Below, in pieces: positions 1 through 5,858 of a stretch of DNA of 8,955 nucleotides (position 1 is the first letter of the stretch; each line of letters begins with the position of its first letter). Location of the stretch: the NCBI GenBank assembly GCA_002383405.1, contig DFYS01000136.1, positions 2,639 to 11,593 on the forward strand, read 5' to 3'. A model generated the notes under the pieces. It worked only from the letters and a program-made list of their open reading frames with translations. It ran no database searches and had not been told where the DNA came from. The DNA comes from Moorella sp. UBA4076 (lineage in GTDB: Bacteria > Bacillota > DSM-521 > Neomoorellales > Neomoorellaceae). Position numbers and translations under genes: made by a program.

Positions 1-72
1 TCCGGGAACCTGCTTCACCCCGCCTATAATACTGCCATTTTCATCCGTCTGCTGGTGCCGCGCCAGTGGCAT
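1..72 (-). CDS. 5' end of a leftward gene, product unknown (partial)
   Basis: Read on the minus strand, an ATG at 72-70 opens 24 codons without a stop up to the window edge, beginning MPLARHQQTDENG and continuing SIIGGVKQVPG. An in-frame TAG at 81-79 lies just upstream, so this ATG is the first possible ATG start. A weak AGGG-type ribosome binding site sits about 8-9 bases before it. The composition looks protein-coding rather than intergenic, but only 24 residues are present and I do not recognise the family. It would be divergent from the FAD oxidoreductase gene, sharing the 73-283 control region with it. The alternative is a chance open stretch. Confidence 0.45.
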   Translation of the reverse strand, partial: MPLARHQQTDENGSIIGGVKQVPG

Positions 73-86
73 GGGCGTCTACCCTG

Positions 87-108
87 AGGATACAAATAAA
101 AGTATCCT
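87..108. promoter_or_regulatory. Inverted repeat AGGATAC-N8-GTATCCT, candidate operator
   Basis: Seven-base perfect arms (87-93 and 102-108) flank an 8-base A/T spacer. The element lies in the divergent control region, 15 bases upstream of the leftward ATG. It could bind a dimeric regulator as DNA, or form a short hairpin in the leftward mRNA leader. I cannot name the regulator. The symmetry is seen directly; the operator role is inference. Confidence 0.4.
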
Positions 109-132
109 TTCTCCGGTGGCAGAGATACTATA

Positions 133-144
133 TTATAATTATAA
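133..144. promoter_or_regulatory. AT palindrome TTATAATTATAA with overlapping divergent -10 boxes
   Basis: This 12-base perfect palindrome contains TATAAT on the plus strand (134-139) and on the minus strand (143-138), so it can serve as -10 element for both divergent genes. No good -35 hexamer is found at 17 bases on either side, which suggests activator dependence or a weak promoter. It resembles a shortened Fur/PerR box: the PerR consensus is TTATAATnATTATAA, and here the central bases are fewer. A PerR-type protein is encoded in the same window. Promoter use and PerR binding are inferences. Confidence 0.4.
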
Positions 145-173
145 GTAAATCCTTGTAATTACCCGCGGGGGGG

Positions 174-216
174 CTGGTGCCTTTAGCCACCCAACATGCA
201 ACGTTGGTAGCACCAG
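174..216 (+). other. Nested stem-loop in the leader of the FAD oxidoreductase gene
   Basis: CTGGTGC (174-180) pairs perfectly with GCACCAG (210-216). Inside it CCAAC (191-195) pairs with GTTGG (203-207) around a 7-base loop. No U-tract follows, so this is not a simple terminator. It sits 68 bases before the ATG at 284 and would be in the 5' untranslated region if transcription starts near 145. It matches no riboswitch class I can recognise. Function is unknown. Confidence 0.35.
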
Positions 217-283
217 AGTGTAATCAGGAATTGGTACAGCAGTGCCAGCGGTAATTTCGATTTTATTAAGGTGGTGTTTGCTC

Positions 284-1636
284 ATGCCCCGGGTAGTGGT
301 AGCAGGTGGCGGTTGGGCCGGCTGTGCGGCGGCGCTGGCGGCCCGCCAGGCAGGAGCAGAAGCAGCCCTGCTGGAACGGACTGATATGCTGCTGGGCACC
401 GGCCTGGTGGGGGGCATAATGCGCAACAACGGCCGCTTTACAGCCGCCGAGGAAATGAGCGCCCTGGGCGGCGGCCGGCTGTTTGCCCTCAGCGACAGCG
501 TCGCCCGGCACCGCAATCTCGATTTTGCCGGCCACCGCCACGCCTGGCTTTATGATGTCGCCCGCATCGAGCCCCTGGTGCGGCGTACCCTGCAGGCGGC
601 CGGCGTGGAGGTGCATCTGTTAAGCCGGGTGACCGCCGTCCAGAGAGAAGGGGAGCGCATCGAGGCTGTACACACGGCAGATGGCGGGACTTACTACGGT
701 CAGGCCTTTGTCGACGCCACCGGGACGGCCGGTCCGCCGGCCAATTGCCGCCGTTATGGCAACGGCTGCGCCATGTGTATTTACCGTTGCCCTGCCTTTG
801 GCGGCCGTCTGGGGCTGGCCGCCCTGGCCGGGATCAAGGAATATGCTGCTTTACGGCGCGGCGGCGGCCGCGGGGCGATGAGCGGTTCCTGCAAACTCCA
901 TAAAGGTTCCCTGGCACCCTGGCTGGTAAAGGAACTGGAAACGCAAGGGATGGTTGTCCTGCCCGTGCCTCCGGACCTGCCGGGCAAGGACGAAATGCTG
1001 CGGCGCAAGGCCTGCCAGCAGTATAACCTGCCGGAATACGCGGCGAATATTATTCTCCTGGATACCGGCCCCGCCAAACTGATGGCACCCTTTTATCCCC
1101 TGGAAGCCCTGCGGCGGGTATCAGGTCTGGAAAATGCCAGGTTTGAAGATCCCTACGCCGGTGGGAGCGGCAATTCGATCCGTTTTCTGGCCATGCCCCC
1201 CCGCGATGATGCCCTGCAGGTCCAGGGTTTAAGTAACGTGTTTTGCGCCGGCGAAAGGGCCGGCCCCTTTGTGGGGCATACGGAAGCCATCGTTACCGGC
1301 ACCCTGGCCGGCCATAACGCCGCCCGTCTGGCGGCAGGGATGGAACCTGTGGTTTTACCGTCGTCCCTGGCCAGCGGCGATATAATCGCTTTTACCCGCC
1401 GCCAGGTGGAAAAGGGCGACGGGCTGTACCAGCGTTTCACCTTTTCCGGCTCCGTCTATTTTGAGCGTATGCAGAGTTTGAACCTTTATACCACTGACCG
1501 TGAGGAAATAAGGAAAAGGACAGGCGATCTGGCCGGAATTTTTGCTACCCCGGTAATAATAGAGGTGGGAAGTGAGCAAGAGGCAGGAAGCAGGAGGCAG
1601 GAGGCAGGAAAAACGGCGCGGATGCCGAATAAATAA
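284..1636 (+). CDS. FAD-dependent oxidoreductase, MnmG/GidA-like fold, with a cysteine cluster
   Basis: The product is a cytoplasmic flavoprotein of about 450 residues. The N-terminus MPRVVVAGGGWAGC carries the Rossmann GxGxxG FAD-binding motif (residues 8-13), with an acidic residue at the end of the second strand (LLER). A C-terminal block NVFCAGERAGPFVGHTEA, followed by GTLAGHNAAR, is the FAD-contacting segment typical of MnmG/GidA-type and related FAD_oxidored proteins. It is much shorter than true MnmG (about 620 residues), so tRNA modification is not implied; substrate unknown. Cys155, Cys162, Cys165 and Cys169 form a CX6CX2CX3C cluster that could bind a metal or Fe-S centre or be redox active. 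The ATG at 284 is chosen over the upstream in-frame GTG at 242 because AAGGTGGTG (268-276) sits 7 bases before it and the Rossmann strand begins at once. The last ~20 codons are heptanucleotide repeat DNA and are probably not ancestral. Confidence 0.85.
   Translation: MPRVVVAGGGWAGCAAALAARQAGAEAALLERTDMLLGTGLVGGIMRNNGRFTAAEEMSALGGGRLFALSDSVARHRNLDFAGHRHAWLYDVARIEPLVRRTLQAAGVEVHLLSRVTAVQREGERIEAVHTADGGTYYGQAFVDATGTAGPPANCRRYGNGCAMCIYRCPAFGGRLGLAALAGIKEYAALRRGGGRGAMSGSCKLHKGSLAPWLVKELETQGMVVLPVPPDLPGKDEMLRRKACQQYNLPEYAANIILLDTGPAKLMAPFYPLEALRRVSGLENARFEDPYAGGSGNSIRFLAMPPRDDALQVQGLSNVFCAGERAGPFVGHTEAIVTGTLAGHNAARLAAGMEPVVLPSSLASGDIIAFTRRQVEKGDGLYQRFTFSGSVYFERMQSLNLYTTDREEIRKRTGDLAGIFATPVIIEVGSEQEAGSRRQEAGKTARMPNK
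1562..1610 (+). repeat. Degenerate heptanucleotide repeat array inside the 3' end of a gene
   Basis: Period-7 units run GAGGTGG, GAAGTGA, then after a short interruption four units GAGGCAG, GAAGCAG, GAGGCAG, GAGGCAG (1580-1607). They encode the tail GSEQEAGSRRQEAGK of the FAD oxidoreductase. Because 7 is not a multiple of 3, each unit is read in a different frame, yet all remain open to the TAA at 1634-1636. The same GCAGGAA unit recurs at 7419-7446. The pattern is like the short tandem heptanucleotide repeats described in cyanobacteria, but the unit sequence differs. Confidence 0.85.
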
Positions 1637-1693
1637 TAGGCGGGGGAAGGGCGCCTGTCGGCAGCATACCGCCGCCAGCGATCAGGGGAGAAC

Positions 1694-1830
1694 TGAGAGG
1701 CGGGCAAGTTTAAGTCAGGAACTCAGCACTCAATTGTTAGTATAGTGGCTTAGGATATAAACCATCATGTTCAGGATTATATCAGCAGTTTTAATAAGCC
1801 AGGATTGAGTGCTGGGCCTCCCGCCTCTCA
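1694..1830. repeat. Nested inverted-repeat element, MITE-like or heptamer-derived
   Basis: Two separate perfect 11-base complementarities are nested. TGAGAGGCGGG (1694-1704) pairs with CCCGCCTCTCA (1820-1830), and CAGCACTCAAT (1724-1734) pairs with ATTGAGTGCTG (1804-1814). The spacers between the two arms differ (19 versus 5 bases), and the inner loop is about 69 bases. It occupies most of the 232-bp gap between the oxidoreductase and exporter genes. No ORF and no clear target-site duplication are seen. The left inner arm belongs to a dispersed repeat also present at 8536. It may be a miniature mobile element, or two heptamer-type repeats inserted in opposite orientation. Confidence 0.65.
1721..1758 (+). 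repeat. Dispersed repeat, copy 1 (ACTCAGCACTCAATTG core)
   Basis: The 16 bases at 1721-1736 are identical to 8536-8551. The next 22 bases still match at about 15 positions (conserved TATAG, GGCT, GATAT). The core is itself two heptamers, ACTCAGC and ACTCAAT. Copy 2 lies about 6.8 kb away, downstream of the TPR gene. Chance identity of 16 bases plus extended similarity is very unlikely in a 9-kb window. Confidence 0.75.
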
Positions 1831-1852
1831 CCTCCCACTTCCCACATCTCAT
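1827..1852 (+). repeat. CTCACCTCCCACTTC heptamer repeat in front of the exporter gene
   Basis: This 26-base C/T-rich stretch is read as degenerate 7-base units (TCACCTC, CCACTTC, CCACATC, TCATAAG). It matches 7687-7712 at 24 of 26 positions. It ends two bases before the Shine-Dalgarno region of the exporter gene. It contains CACCTCC, which has the same sequence as the 16S rRNA anti-Shine-Dalgarno region and could pair with purine-rich ribosome binding sites on the same mRNA. Confidence 0.8.
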
Positions 1853-1868
1853 AAGGGGAGAGGATCTT

Positions 1869-2543
1869 TTGCCGGCAGAATTAGTAGCTTTGGCTACCAC
1901 AGCCTTCATGGTGGGACTTTCCGGCGCCCTGATGCCGGGCCCGCTCCTGACCCTGACCATCGAAGAGAGTACCCGGCGGGGAGCCAGCGCCGGCCCGCTC
2001 CTGGTCCTCGGCCACGCCGTTTTAGAATTGCTGATGCTGGGCCTGCTCCTCCTGGGCCTGGGCGGTTTCCTGGCCCATCCCGCCGTAGCCCGCATTGTTG
2101 CTGTAATAGGCGGGGCGGTTTTAATATGGCTGGGGGCGGACATGGTCCGCGGCGCTATCCGGGGCCAGGTTCGATTGCAGCTACAGCCGGGGGATAGCGA
2201 TACTGCTCCCGTCCTGCCACCACGCCCGGTTTTACATACTATAACCGCCGGCGGGTTGATCAGCCTGGCCAACCCCTACTGGCTGCTCTGGTGGGCAACC
2301 ATCGGCGCCACCTTTGTCGCCCAGGCTACCCGCCTGGGAGCCGCCGGAGTGAGCCTTTTTTTCAGCGGCCATATTTTATCCGACCTGAGTTGGTACTCCC
2401 TGGTTGCCGCCGGGGTAGCCGCCGGGCGGCGGGTTATCAACCAGCGAGCCTACCGCTACCTGATTATCGCCTGCGGCTTATTCCTTTTAGTCCTGGGAGT
2501 CCTGTTTATCGCCGCCGGTTACCGCGGCCAGGTCAGCCTGTAA
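1869..2543 (+). CDS. LysE/RhtB-family amino-acid or metabolite exporter
   Basis: The product is an integral membrane protein of 224 residues, the usual length for LysE-family (PF01810) efflux proteins. The family signature appears near the N-terminus as GLSGALMPGPLLTLT (residues 16-30), followed by hydrophobic helices. A second conserved point is ISLANPYWLLWWATIG (about residues 131-146), matching the NP motif opening the second half. About six membrane helices are visible, with a charged loop (RGQVRLQLQPGDSD) in the middle. The start is taken as TTG at 1869, 5 bases after GGGGAGAGG (1855-1863). The longer frame from GTG 1809 would translate the heptamer repeat and has no ribosome binding site. 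Proteins of this family export amino acids and similar small solutes by proton exchange; the substrate cannot be read from the sequence. Confidence 0.85.
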   Translation: MPAELVALATTAFMVGLSGALMPGPLLTLTIEESTRRGASAGPLLVLGHAVLELLMLGLLLLGLGGFLAHPAVARIVAVIGGAVLIWLGADMVRGAIRGQVRLQLQPGDSDTAPVLPPRPVLHTITAGGLISLANPYWLLWWATIGATFVAQATRLGAAGVSLFFSGHILSDLSWYSLVAAGVAAGRRVINQRAYRYLIIACGLFLLVLGVLFIAAGYRGQVSL

Positions 2544-2603
2544 GGTTCGGCGGAACGCTATTTTCAGGATAGTTAACAATTTTAAAAGGAAGGTGATCTT
2601 TAT

Positions 2604-2978
2604 ATGGATGTCTACGACCGCGCCCACGAACTGGCGCGCGCCCTGGGCCGCAGCGGCGAGTACAACGATTTTCGCCTCGCCCGGGCCAAACTGGCCGGTA
2701 GTACCAGCAGCATGGACATGCTGCGTGATTTTCGCCGCCGCCAGCTGGAGCTGGAGATGGCGGTTTTAAGCGGCAAGGAACCGGACCAGGAGCTAAAACA
2801 GGCGCTGGAAGAGAGTTACCGCATTATTAATCTCAACCCCGCCATAACCGCTTACCTGGAGGCCGAGGCCCGCGTAGCCCGCCTGCTGGCTGATATCCAG
2901 AAAATACTGCTTGATGCTATGCCGGAATGGGGCCAGGATACCGGTTTAGAGATTGACAACGAGGAGAAAATGGATTAA
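2604..2978 (+). CDS. YlbF/YmcA/YheA-family small helical protein
   Basis: This 124-residue, highly charged, almost all-helical cytoplasmic protein matches the Com_YlbF family (PF06133). It has an N-terminal YDRAHELARALGRSGEY segment, a central DMLRDFRRRQLELEM helix, and a second half with NPAITAYLEAEARVARLLADIQ. In Bacillus, YlbF (RicF) and YmcA (RicA) act with YaaT to direct RNase Y processing and carry cysteines that ligate Fe-S clusters. This protein has no cysteine at all, so it is either a YheA-like relative or a form without the cluster. AAGGAAGGTGAT ends 7 bases before the ATG. It starts 60 bases after the exporter stop and ends 40 bases before the PerR start, so cotranscription is plausible. 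Confidence 0.85.
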   Translation: MDVYDRAHELARALGRSGEYNDFRLARAKLAGSTSSMDMLRDFRRRQLELEMAVLSGKEPDQELKQALEESYRIINLNPAITAYLEAEARVARLLADIQKILLDAMPEWGQDTGLEIDNEEKMD

Positions 2979-3018
2979 ACTAAAACTAGTAATCGTTATT
3001 ATCAAGATGGTGGAGATT

Positions 3019-3420
3019 ATGGAACAGATTGGCAAGCGCATGACCAAACAGAAAAAGGTTATTCTCGATATCCTGCGCCATACCAGGAGCCACCCAACGG
3101 CGGATTGGATCTATGCCCAGGCGCGTAAAGTACTGCCCGATATCAGCCTGGGGACGGTTTATCGTAATCTGGGGGTTTTAAGGGATGCCGGGGAGATAAT
3201 GGAATTAAACTACGGCAGCACCTACAGCCGCTACGATGGCAATCCGGAGAACCATTATCATTTTGTGTGCCTGCACTGCGGCCGGATTGTCGACCTGGAT
3301 ATGCCGTTGCATAAGGATCTGGAAAGGGAAGCCGAAGCCTGTGGCGGCGGCAGGATACTTTACCACCGCCTGGAGTTTTACGGTATCTGTCCGGAATGTA
3401 ATGACCAGAAAGAGCATTGA
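3019..3420 (+). CDS. perR: PerR-type peroxide-sensing Fur-family repressor
   Basis: The product is a 133-residue winged-helix metalloregulator. DNA-binding elements are in residues 9-60 (HPTADWIYAQARK, then SLGTVYRNLGVL). All five regulatory metal ligands of Bacillus PerR are present by alignment: His25, Asp73, His79, His81 and Asp92. Asp92 follows CGRIVD, where Fur proteins usually have Glu, which points to PerR rather than Fur or Zur. The structural zinc site is intact: Cys84 and Cys87 (CLHC), Cys124 and Cys127 (CPEC). PerR represses peroxide-defence genes and is inactivated by metal-catalysed oxidation of its histidines. The ATG at 3019 follows GGTGGAG with a short 3-base gap; an ATG at 3007 is possible but has no ribosome binding site. 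Neighbours are not typical PerR targets. Confidence 0.92.
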   Translation: MEQIGKRMTKQKKVILDILRHTRSHPTADWIYAQARKVLPDISLGTVYRNLGVLRDAGEIMELNYGSTYSRYDGNPENHYHFVCLHCGRIVDLDMPLHKDLEREAEACGGGRILYHRLEFYGICPECNDQKEH

Positions 3421-3454
3421 GCCAGGGGAATTTTTACCGCCTGGCTATTTCTTT
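3421..3454 (+). terminator. Intrinsic terminator after perR
   Basis: GCCAGG (3421-3426) pairs with CCTGGC (3440-3445), with possible GG/CC closing inside the 13-base loop. It is followed by the U-rich TATTTCTTT. The hairpin begins immediately after the TGA stop. It probably ends a unit containing the YlbF-family and perR genes. Confidence 0.7.
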
Positions 3455-3488
3455 AAAGGTTTTACTCTTTTAACCGAGAATTTAAATA

Positions 3489-3506
3489 TAGACAATAATT
3501 AGTCTA
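3489..3506 (+). promoter_or_regulatory. Short inverted repeat TAGAC-N8-GTCTA next to the fapA ribosome binding site
   Basis: Five-base perfect arms (3489-3493 and 3502-3506) flank an AT-only spacer and overlap the start of the AGAGGTGGAGG ribosome binding site (3506-3516). It could be an operator or a small hairpin limiting ribosome access. The arms are short, so chance is a real possibility. A clear promoter for fapA is not seen in the AT-rich 3455-3505 stretch. Confidence 0.25.
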
Positions 3507-3518
3507 GAGGTGGAGGAC

Positions 3519-5594
3519 GTGACCGGTGAGGGGCTGCGGGTTGAAGGCCGGACGGTAGCCGAGGCTGTGCAGAGGGCGGCCGCCCTTCTGGAGGTACTAG
3601 CCACAGAACTGGCAGTAGAAGTAATCGACGCCGGCAGCGAGGGTTTTCTGGGGCTCGGCCGCCGGCCGGCGGTGATTATTGCGCGGCCGGCAGGGGTGAC
3701 GGATATGGCGGTTGGCACGGACCGGGAGGTTGCTGCTGGAGATGGTACGGGAATGGTAATGACAGAGGAGGGGGGCGGCGGTCGCGGCGGGTTGACCGAG
3801 GTAACGGCGCCGGCGGCAGAGCTGCCGGAAGAGGTCCGGCCCGGCCTGGCACGGGTAGAAAACGGACAGATAATTGTCACCGGAGGGGAGCCCCCGGCGA
3901 CAATCATTGCCGGGGAGCGGTTTGAGGTTTATGTCAATGAGCAGCCCGCCCCTGGCGAGGCAGCCGTCCGCTCCGGCGACATAGTTACAGTAAAGTCACA
4001 GGTGGAGCAAAAAGCCGGTGAATGGAAACTGGTCCTGGCCGCTGACGGCCTGACGGCCAGGGTGCTGATCAAGCCCGCTTATGAACGCACCTGGAGGTTG
4101 AAGGACCATCTCCCGGCGCAGCGCCTTGAATTGCAGGGCGAGCTGGTAGAAACAGCCCTGCCGGCACTGACAGGGGAGGAACTCCTGGCAGAGCTAAACA
4201 ACCAGCAGGTGGTCTATGGACGTGACGAAGCAGCCATTCAGCAGGCCTGCCAGGCAACCACCAGTACGGAGATAATCGTCGCCTGCGGGCGTGCACCCCG
4301 CCCGCCTGAAGACGCCCGCGTGGAGTACCTTTTTAGTACCAGCGCCACTGCCAGGAAAGAGGTGGGCGAGGAGGAGCGGGTGGACTACCGGGAGATGGTA
4401 GTACGGGCTTCGGTGGCCGCGGGGGACCTGCTGGCTGTCAAAGTACCCCCCCAGCCCGGTGAACCGGGGATGACAGTAACCGGCAAGACCATCCCGCCCC
4501 CTGAACCGCGGGATATCGAGCTGGTGGCCGGCAAGGGGACGGAGGTTATTGACGGGCAGCGCTGCGTGGCTGCGAGCGAAGGGCGACCCCAGCTGCGGCA
4601 GCGCCGCAGCCAGGTGATCATTGACGTCATCCCCGTTTTGCTGCACCAGGGCGATGTTGATTTGAGTTCCGGCAACCTGAAGTTCAAGGGCAGCATTAAT
4701 ATTACCGGCAATGTCACCGAAACCATGCAGGTGGCAGCCAGCCAGGACGTGGAAATCAGCGGTGATGTGACCCAGGCTGCAGTTCGCACCGGGGGTTCGA
4801 TTCTAATCCGCCGTAATTGCATCGGCTCGATACTGGTGGCCGGGGGTACGAGCAGCGTCTACTTAAGTGTGGAGCCGATCCTGTCTGAACTGGCCCGGCA
4901 ATTGCCTCTGCTCCAGATTGCCGCCGGCCAGCTGGAAAAAGGCGCCAGGAAGCAAAGCAAAGCGGCCGGCCATCTCCATGCCGGCTACCTGATTGCGGTA
5001 CTGGTGGAAAACAAGTTTAAGAAGCTCCCCGCCCTGACGTCACGGTTGGGGCAGCTGACCAGGAGCGTCGAAGGCGGCGCGGAAGAGCATAAGCTGACCC
5101 AGCTGGGGCGTGAACTTGCGCGCGCCTTCCAGACGCCGGCGGCGATCCAGGGACTCAATGAGGCCAAACTGGCCCAAATGGCGGCTGCTGTCCAGGAGAT
5201 GCTGTCCTATTGCCGGGAAATACCCCTGGATGGCGGCCATATCACGTTGAGTTACGCCCTGAACAGTAAACTACAGGCCAGTGGTGAAGTGAAAATTACC
5301 GGGCGGGGCTGCTTCAACACCGAGATTGTCGCTGGCGGCAAAGTAGATATCCAGGGTGTTTTCCGGGGCGGGAGTATTATCGCCGGCAGTGATGTCTATG
5401 CCCAGGAAATCGGCTCCAGCGGTGGGGCGAAGACCCTGGTGCGGGTCGCTGAGGGCAAGCTGATCAAAGCCGGCAAGATCTGGCCCAACAGCACGCTCCA
5501 GATCGGCAAGCGCATCCGACCGATGGATAATGAAGAGAACCAGATAATGGCCTATCTCAATAATGAGGGGGATATGGTCCTGGGAAGGTCCTGA
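3519..5594 (+). CDS. fapA: FapA (DUF342) beta-helix protein with N-terminal Jag_N domain
   Basis: A protein of about 691 residues with three visible parts. Residues 5-56 match the Jag_N/KhpB N-terminal domain: RVEGRTVAEAV, then GFLGLGRRPAVI (residues 42-53). After an acidic/Gly-rich linker (about 60-110), the central region carries FapA/DUF342 (PF03961) features. These include VDYREMVVRASVAAGDLLA (from about residue 288), the GMTVTGK turn, and beta-helix repeats such as SGNLKFKGSINITGNV (from about residue 382). A helical, probably coiled-coil insert spans roughly 450-565. A second beta-helix run (GEVKITGRGCFNTEIVAGG) follows to the end. FapA-type proteins are conserved in Firmicutes and Proteobacteria with a poorly defined envelope/flagella-associated role, and no flagellar gene is present here. 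GTG at 3519 is preferred because GAGGTGG lies 5 bases upstream; GTG at 3510 has no ribosome binding site and would lie inside that site. Confidence 0.88.
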   Translation: MTGEGLRVEGRTVAEAVQRAAALLEVLATELAVEVIDAGSEGFLGLGRRPAVIIARPAGVTDMAVGTDREVAAGDGTGMVMTEEGGGGRGGLTEVTAPAAELPEEVRPGLARVENGQIIVTGGEPPATIIAGERFEVYVNEQPAPGEAAVRSGDIVTVKSQVEQKAGEWKLVLAADGLTARVLIKPAYERTWRLKDHLPAQRLELQGELVETALPALTGEELLAELNNQQVVYGRDEAAIQQACQATTSTEIIVACGRAPRPPEDARVEYLFSTSATARKEVGEEERVDYREMVVRASVAAGDLLAVKVPPQPGEPGMTVTGKTIPPPEPRDIELVAGKGTEVIDGQRCVAASEGRPQLRQRRSQVIIDVIPVLLHQGDVDLSSGNLKFKGSINITGNVTETMQVAASQDVEISGDVTQAAVRTGGSILIRRNCIGSILVAGGTSSVYLSVEPILSELARQLPLLQIAAGQLEKGARKQSKAAGHLHAGYLIAVLVENKFKKLPALTSRLGQLTRSVEGGAEEHKLTQLGRELARAFQTPAAIQGLNEAKLAQMAAAVQEMLSYCREIPLDGGHITLSYALNSKLQASGEVKITGRGCFNTEIVAGGKVDIQGVFRGGSIIAGSDVYAQEIGSSGGAKTLVRVAEGKLIKAGKIWPNSTLQIGKRIRPMDNEENQIMAYLNNEGDMVLGRS

Positions 5595-5600
5595 AGTGAC

Positions 5601-5852
5601 GGGAACACCGTTCTCTGCCGCAGGATGGCGGCGCCTGGCCGGCTGAAGGACTTGCACTGCCATGGCAGGTAAGCGTAAAGCAAGTCTGGCCGGCGCACCG
5701 CTTTGGCGGCAAAACCGGTTTCCCTGGCGTGGGGCAGACTCTGGCTACCAGCAAAAAGCTTCTGGTTCAAGCCGCTGGCCACGTCCCCCAAAAAACCAAC
5801 TCTTGTTAGGTATCGTGAGCTTTTTTGAACCAGGTGTTCCTTAAAGAAGGTG
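5601..5852 (+). other. Highly structured leader, riboswitch- or attenuator-like, class unknown
   Basis: This non-coding stretch between fapA and the Crp/Fnr gene is full of stems. ACGG pairs with CCGT (from about 5599). GCCGC pairs with GCGGC (about 5617-5632). GCGCC-T-GGCC (5631-5640) pairs with GGCCGGCGC (5688-5696), enclosing GACTTGC (5649-5655) with GCAAGTC (5680-5686) and an apical CTGCCATGGCAG palindrome. CCGC pairs with GCGG near 5700. CGTGG (5728-5732) pairs with CCACG (5779-5783), enclosing ACCAG (5747-5751) with CTGGT (5762-5766). Competing pairs exist: CTGGTTCAA (5762-5770) with TTGAACCAG (5825-5833), and CACG plus GCT with CGTG plus AGC directly before TTTTTT (5821-5826). The small hairpin CCTT-AAAG-AAGG (5839-5850) includes the Shine-Dalgarno bases. 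I see no protein-coding logic and no known riboswitch signature. Confidence 0.5.
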
Positions 5853-5858
5853 CAGAGT

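Noticed and set aside
284..1636. Calling the FAD protein MnmG or TrmFO
   Set aside because: It is about 170 residues shorter than MnmG, lacks the MnmG C-terminal helical domain, and carries a central cysteine cluster not expected in either.
1809..1868. Upstream GTG start for the exporter at 1809
   Set aside because: It would translate the repeat, has no ribosome binding site, and TTG 1869 has an ideal one at the right spacing.
1730..2272. Long open frame of 180 codons on the minus strand opposite the exporter
   Set aside because: It overlaps a well-supported LysE-family gene, shows low-complexity Arg/Pro/Ser translation typical of antisense GC-rich DNA, and runs through the inverted-repeat element.
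5662..5844. 60-codon plus-strand frame starting ATG in the fapA-crp gap
   Set aside because: No ribosome binding site; the ATG lies in the apical palindrome of a strong stem, and the sequence is better explained as structured RNA.
5601..5852. c-di-GMP-I, cobalamin or SRP/6S RNA identity for the structured region
   Set aside because: I looked for the GCAAACC and GACGCAAAGCC blocks of c-di-GMP-I, the B12 box in the right orientation, and the SRP GGAAGGAAGCAGCC-type core. None fits, so no class is assigned.
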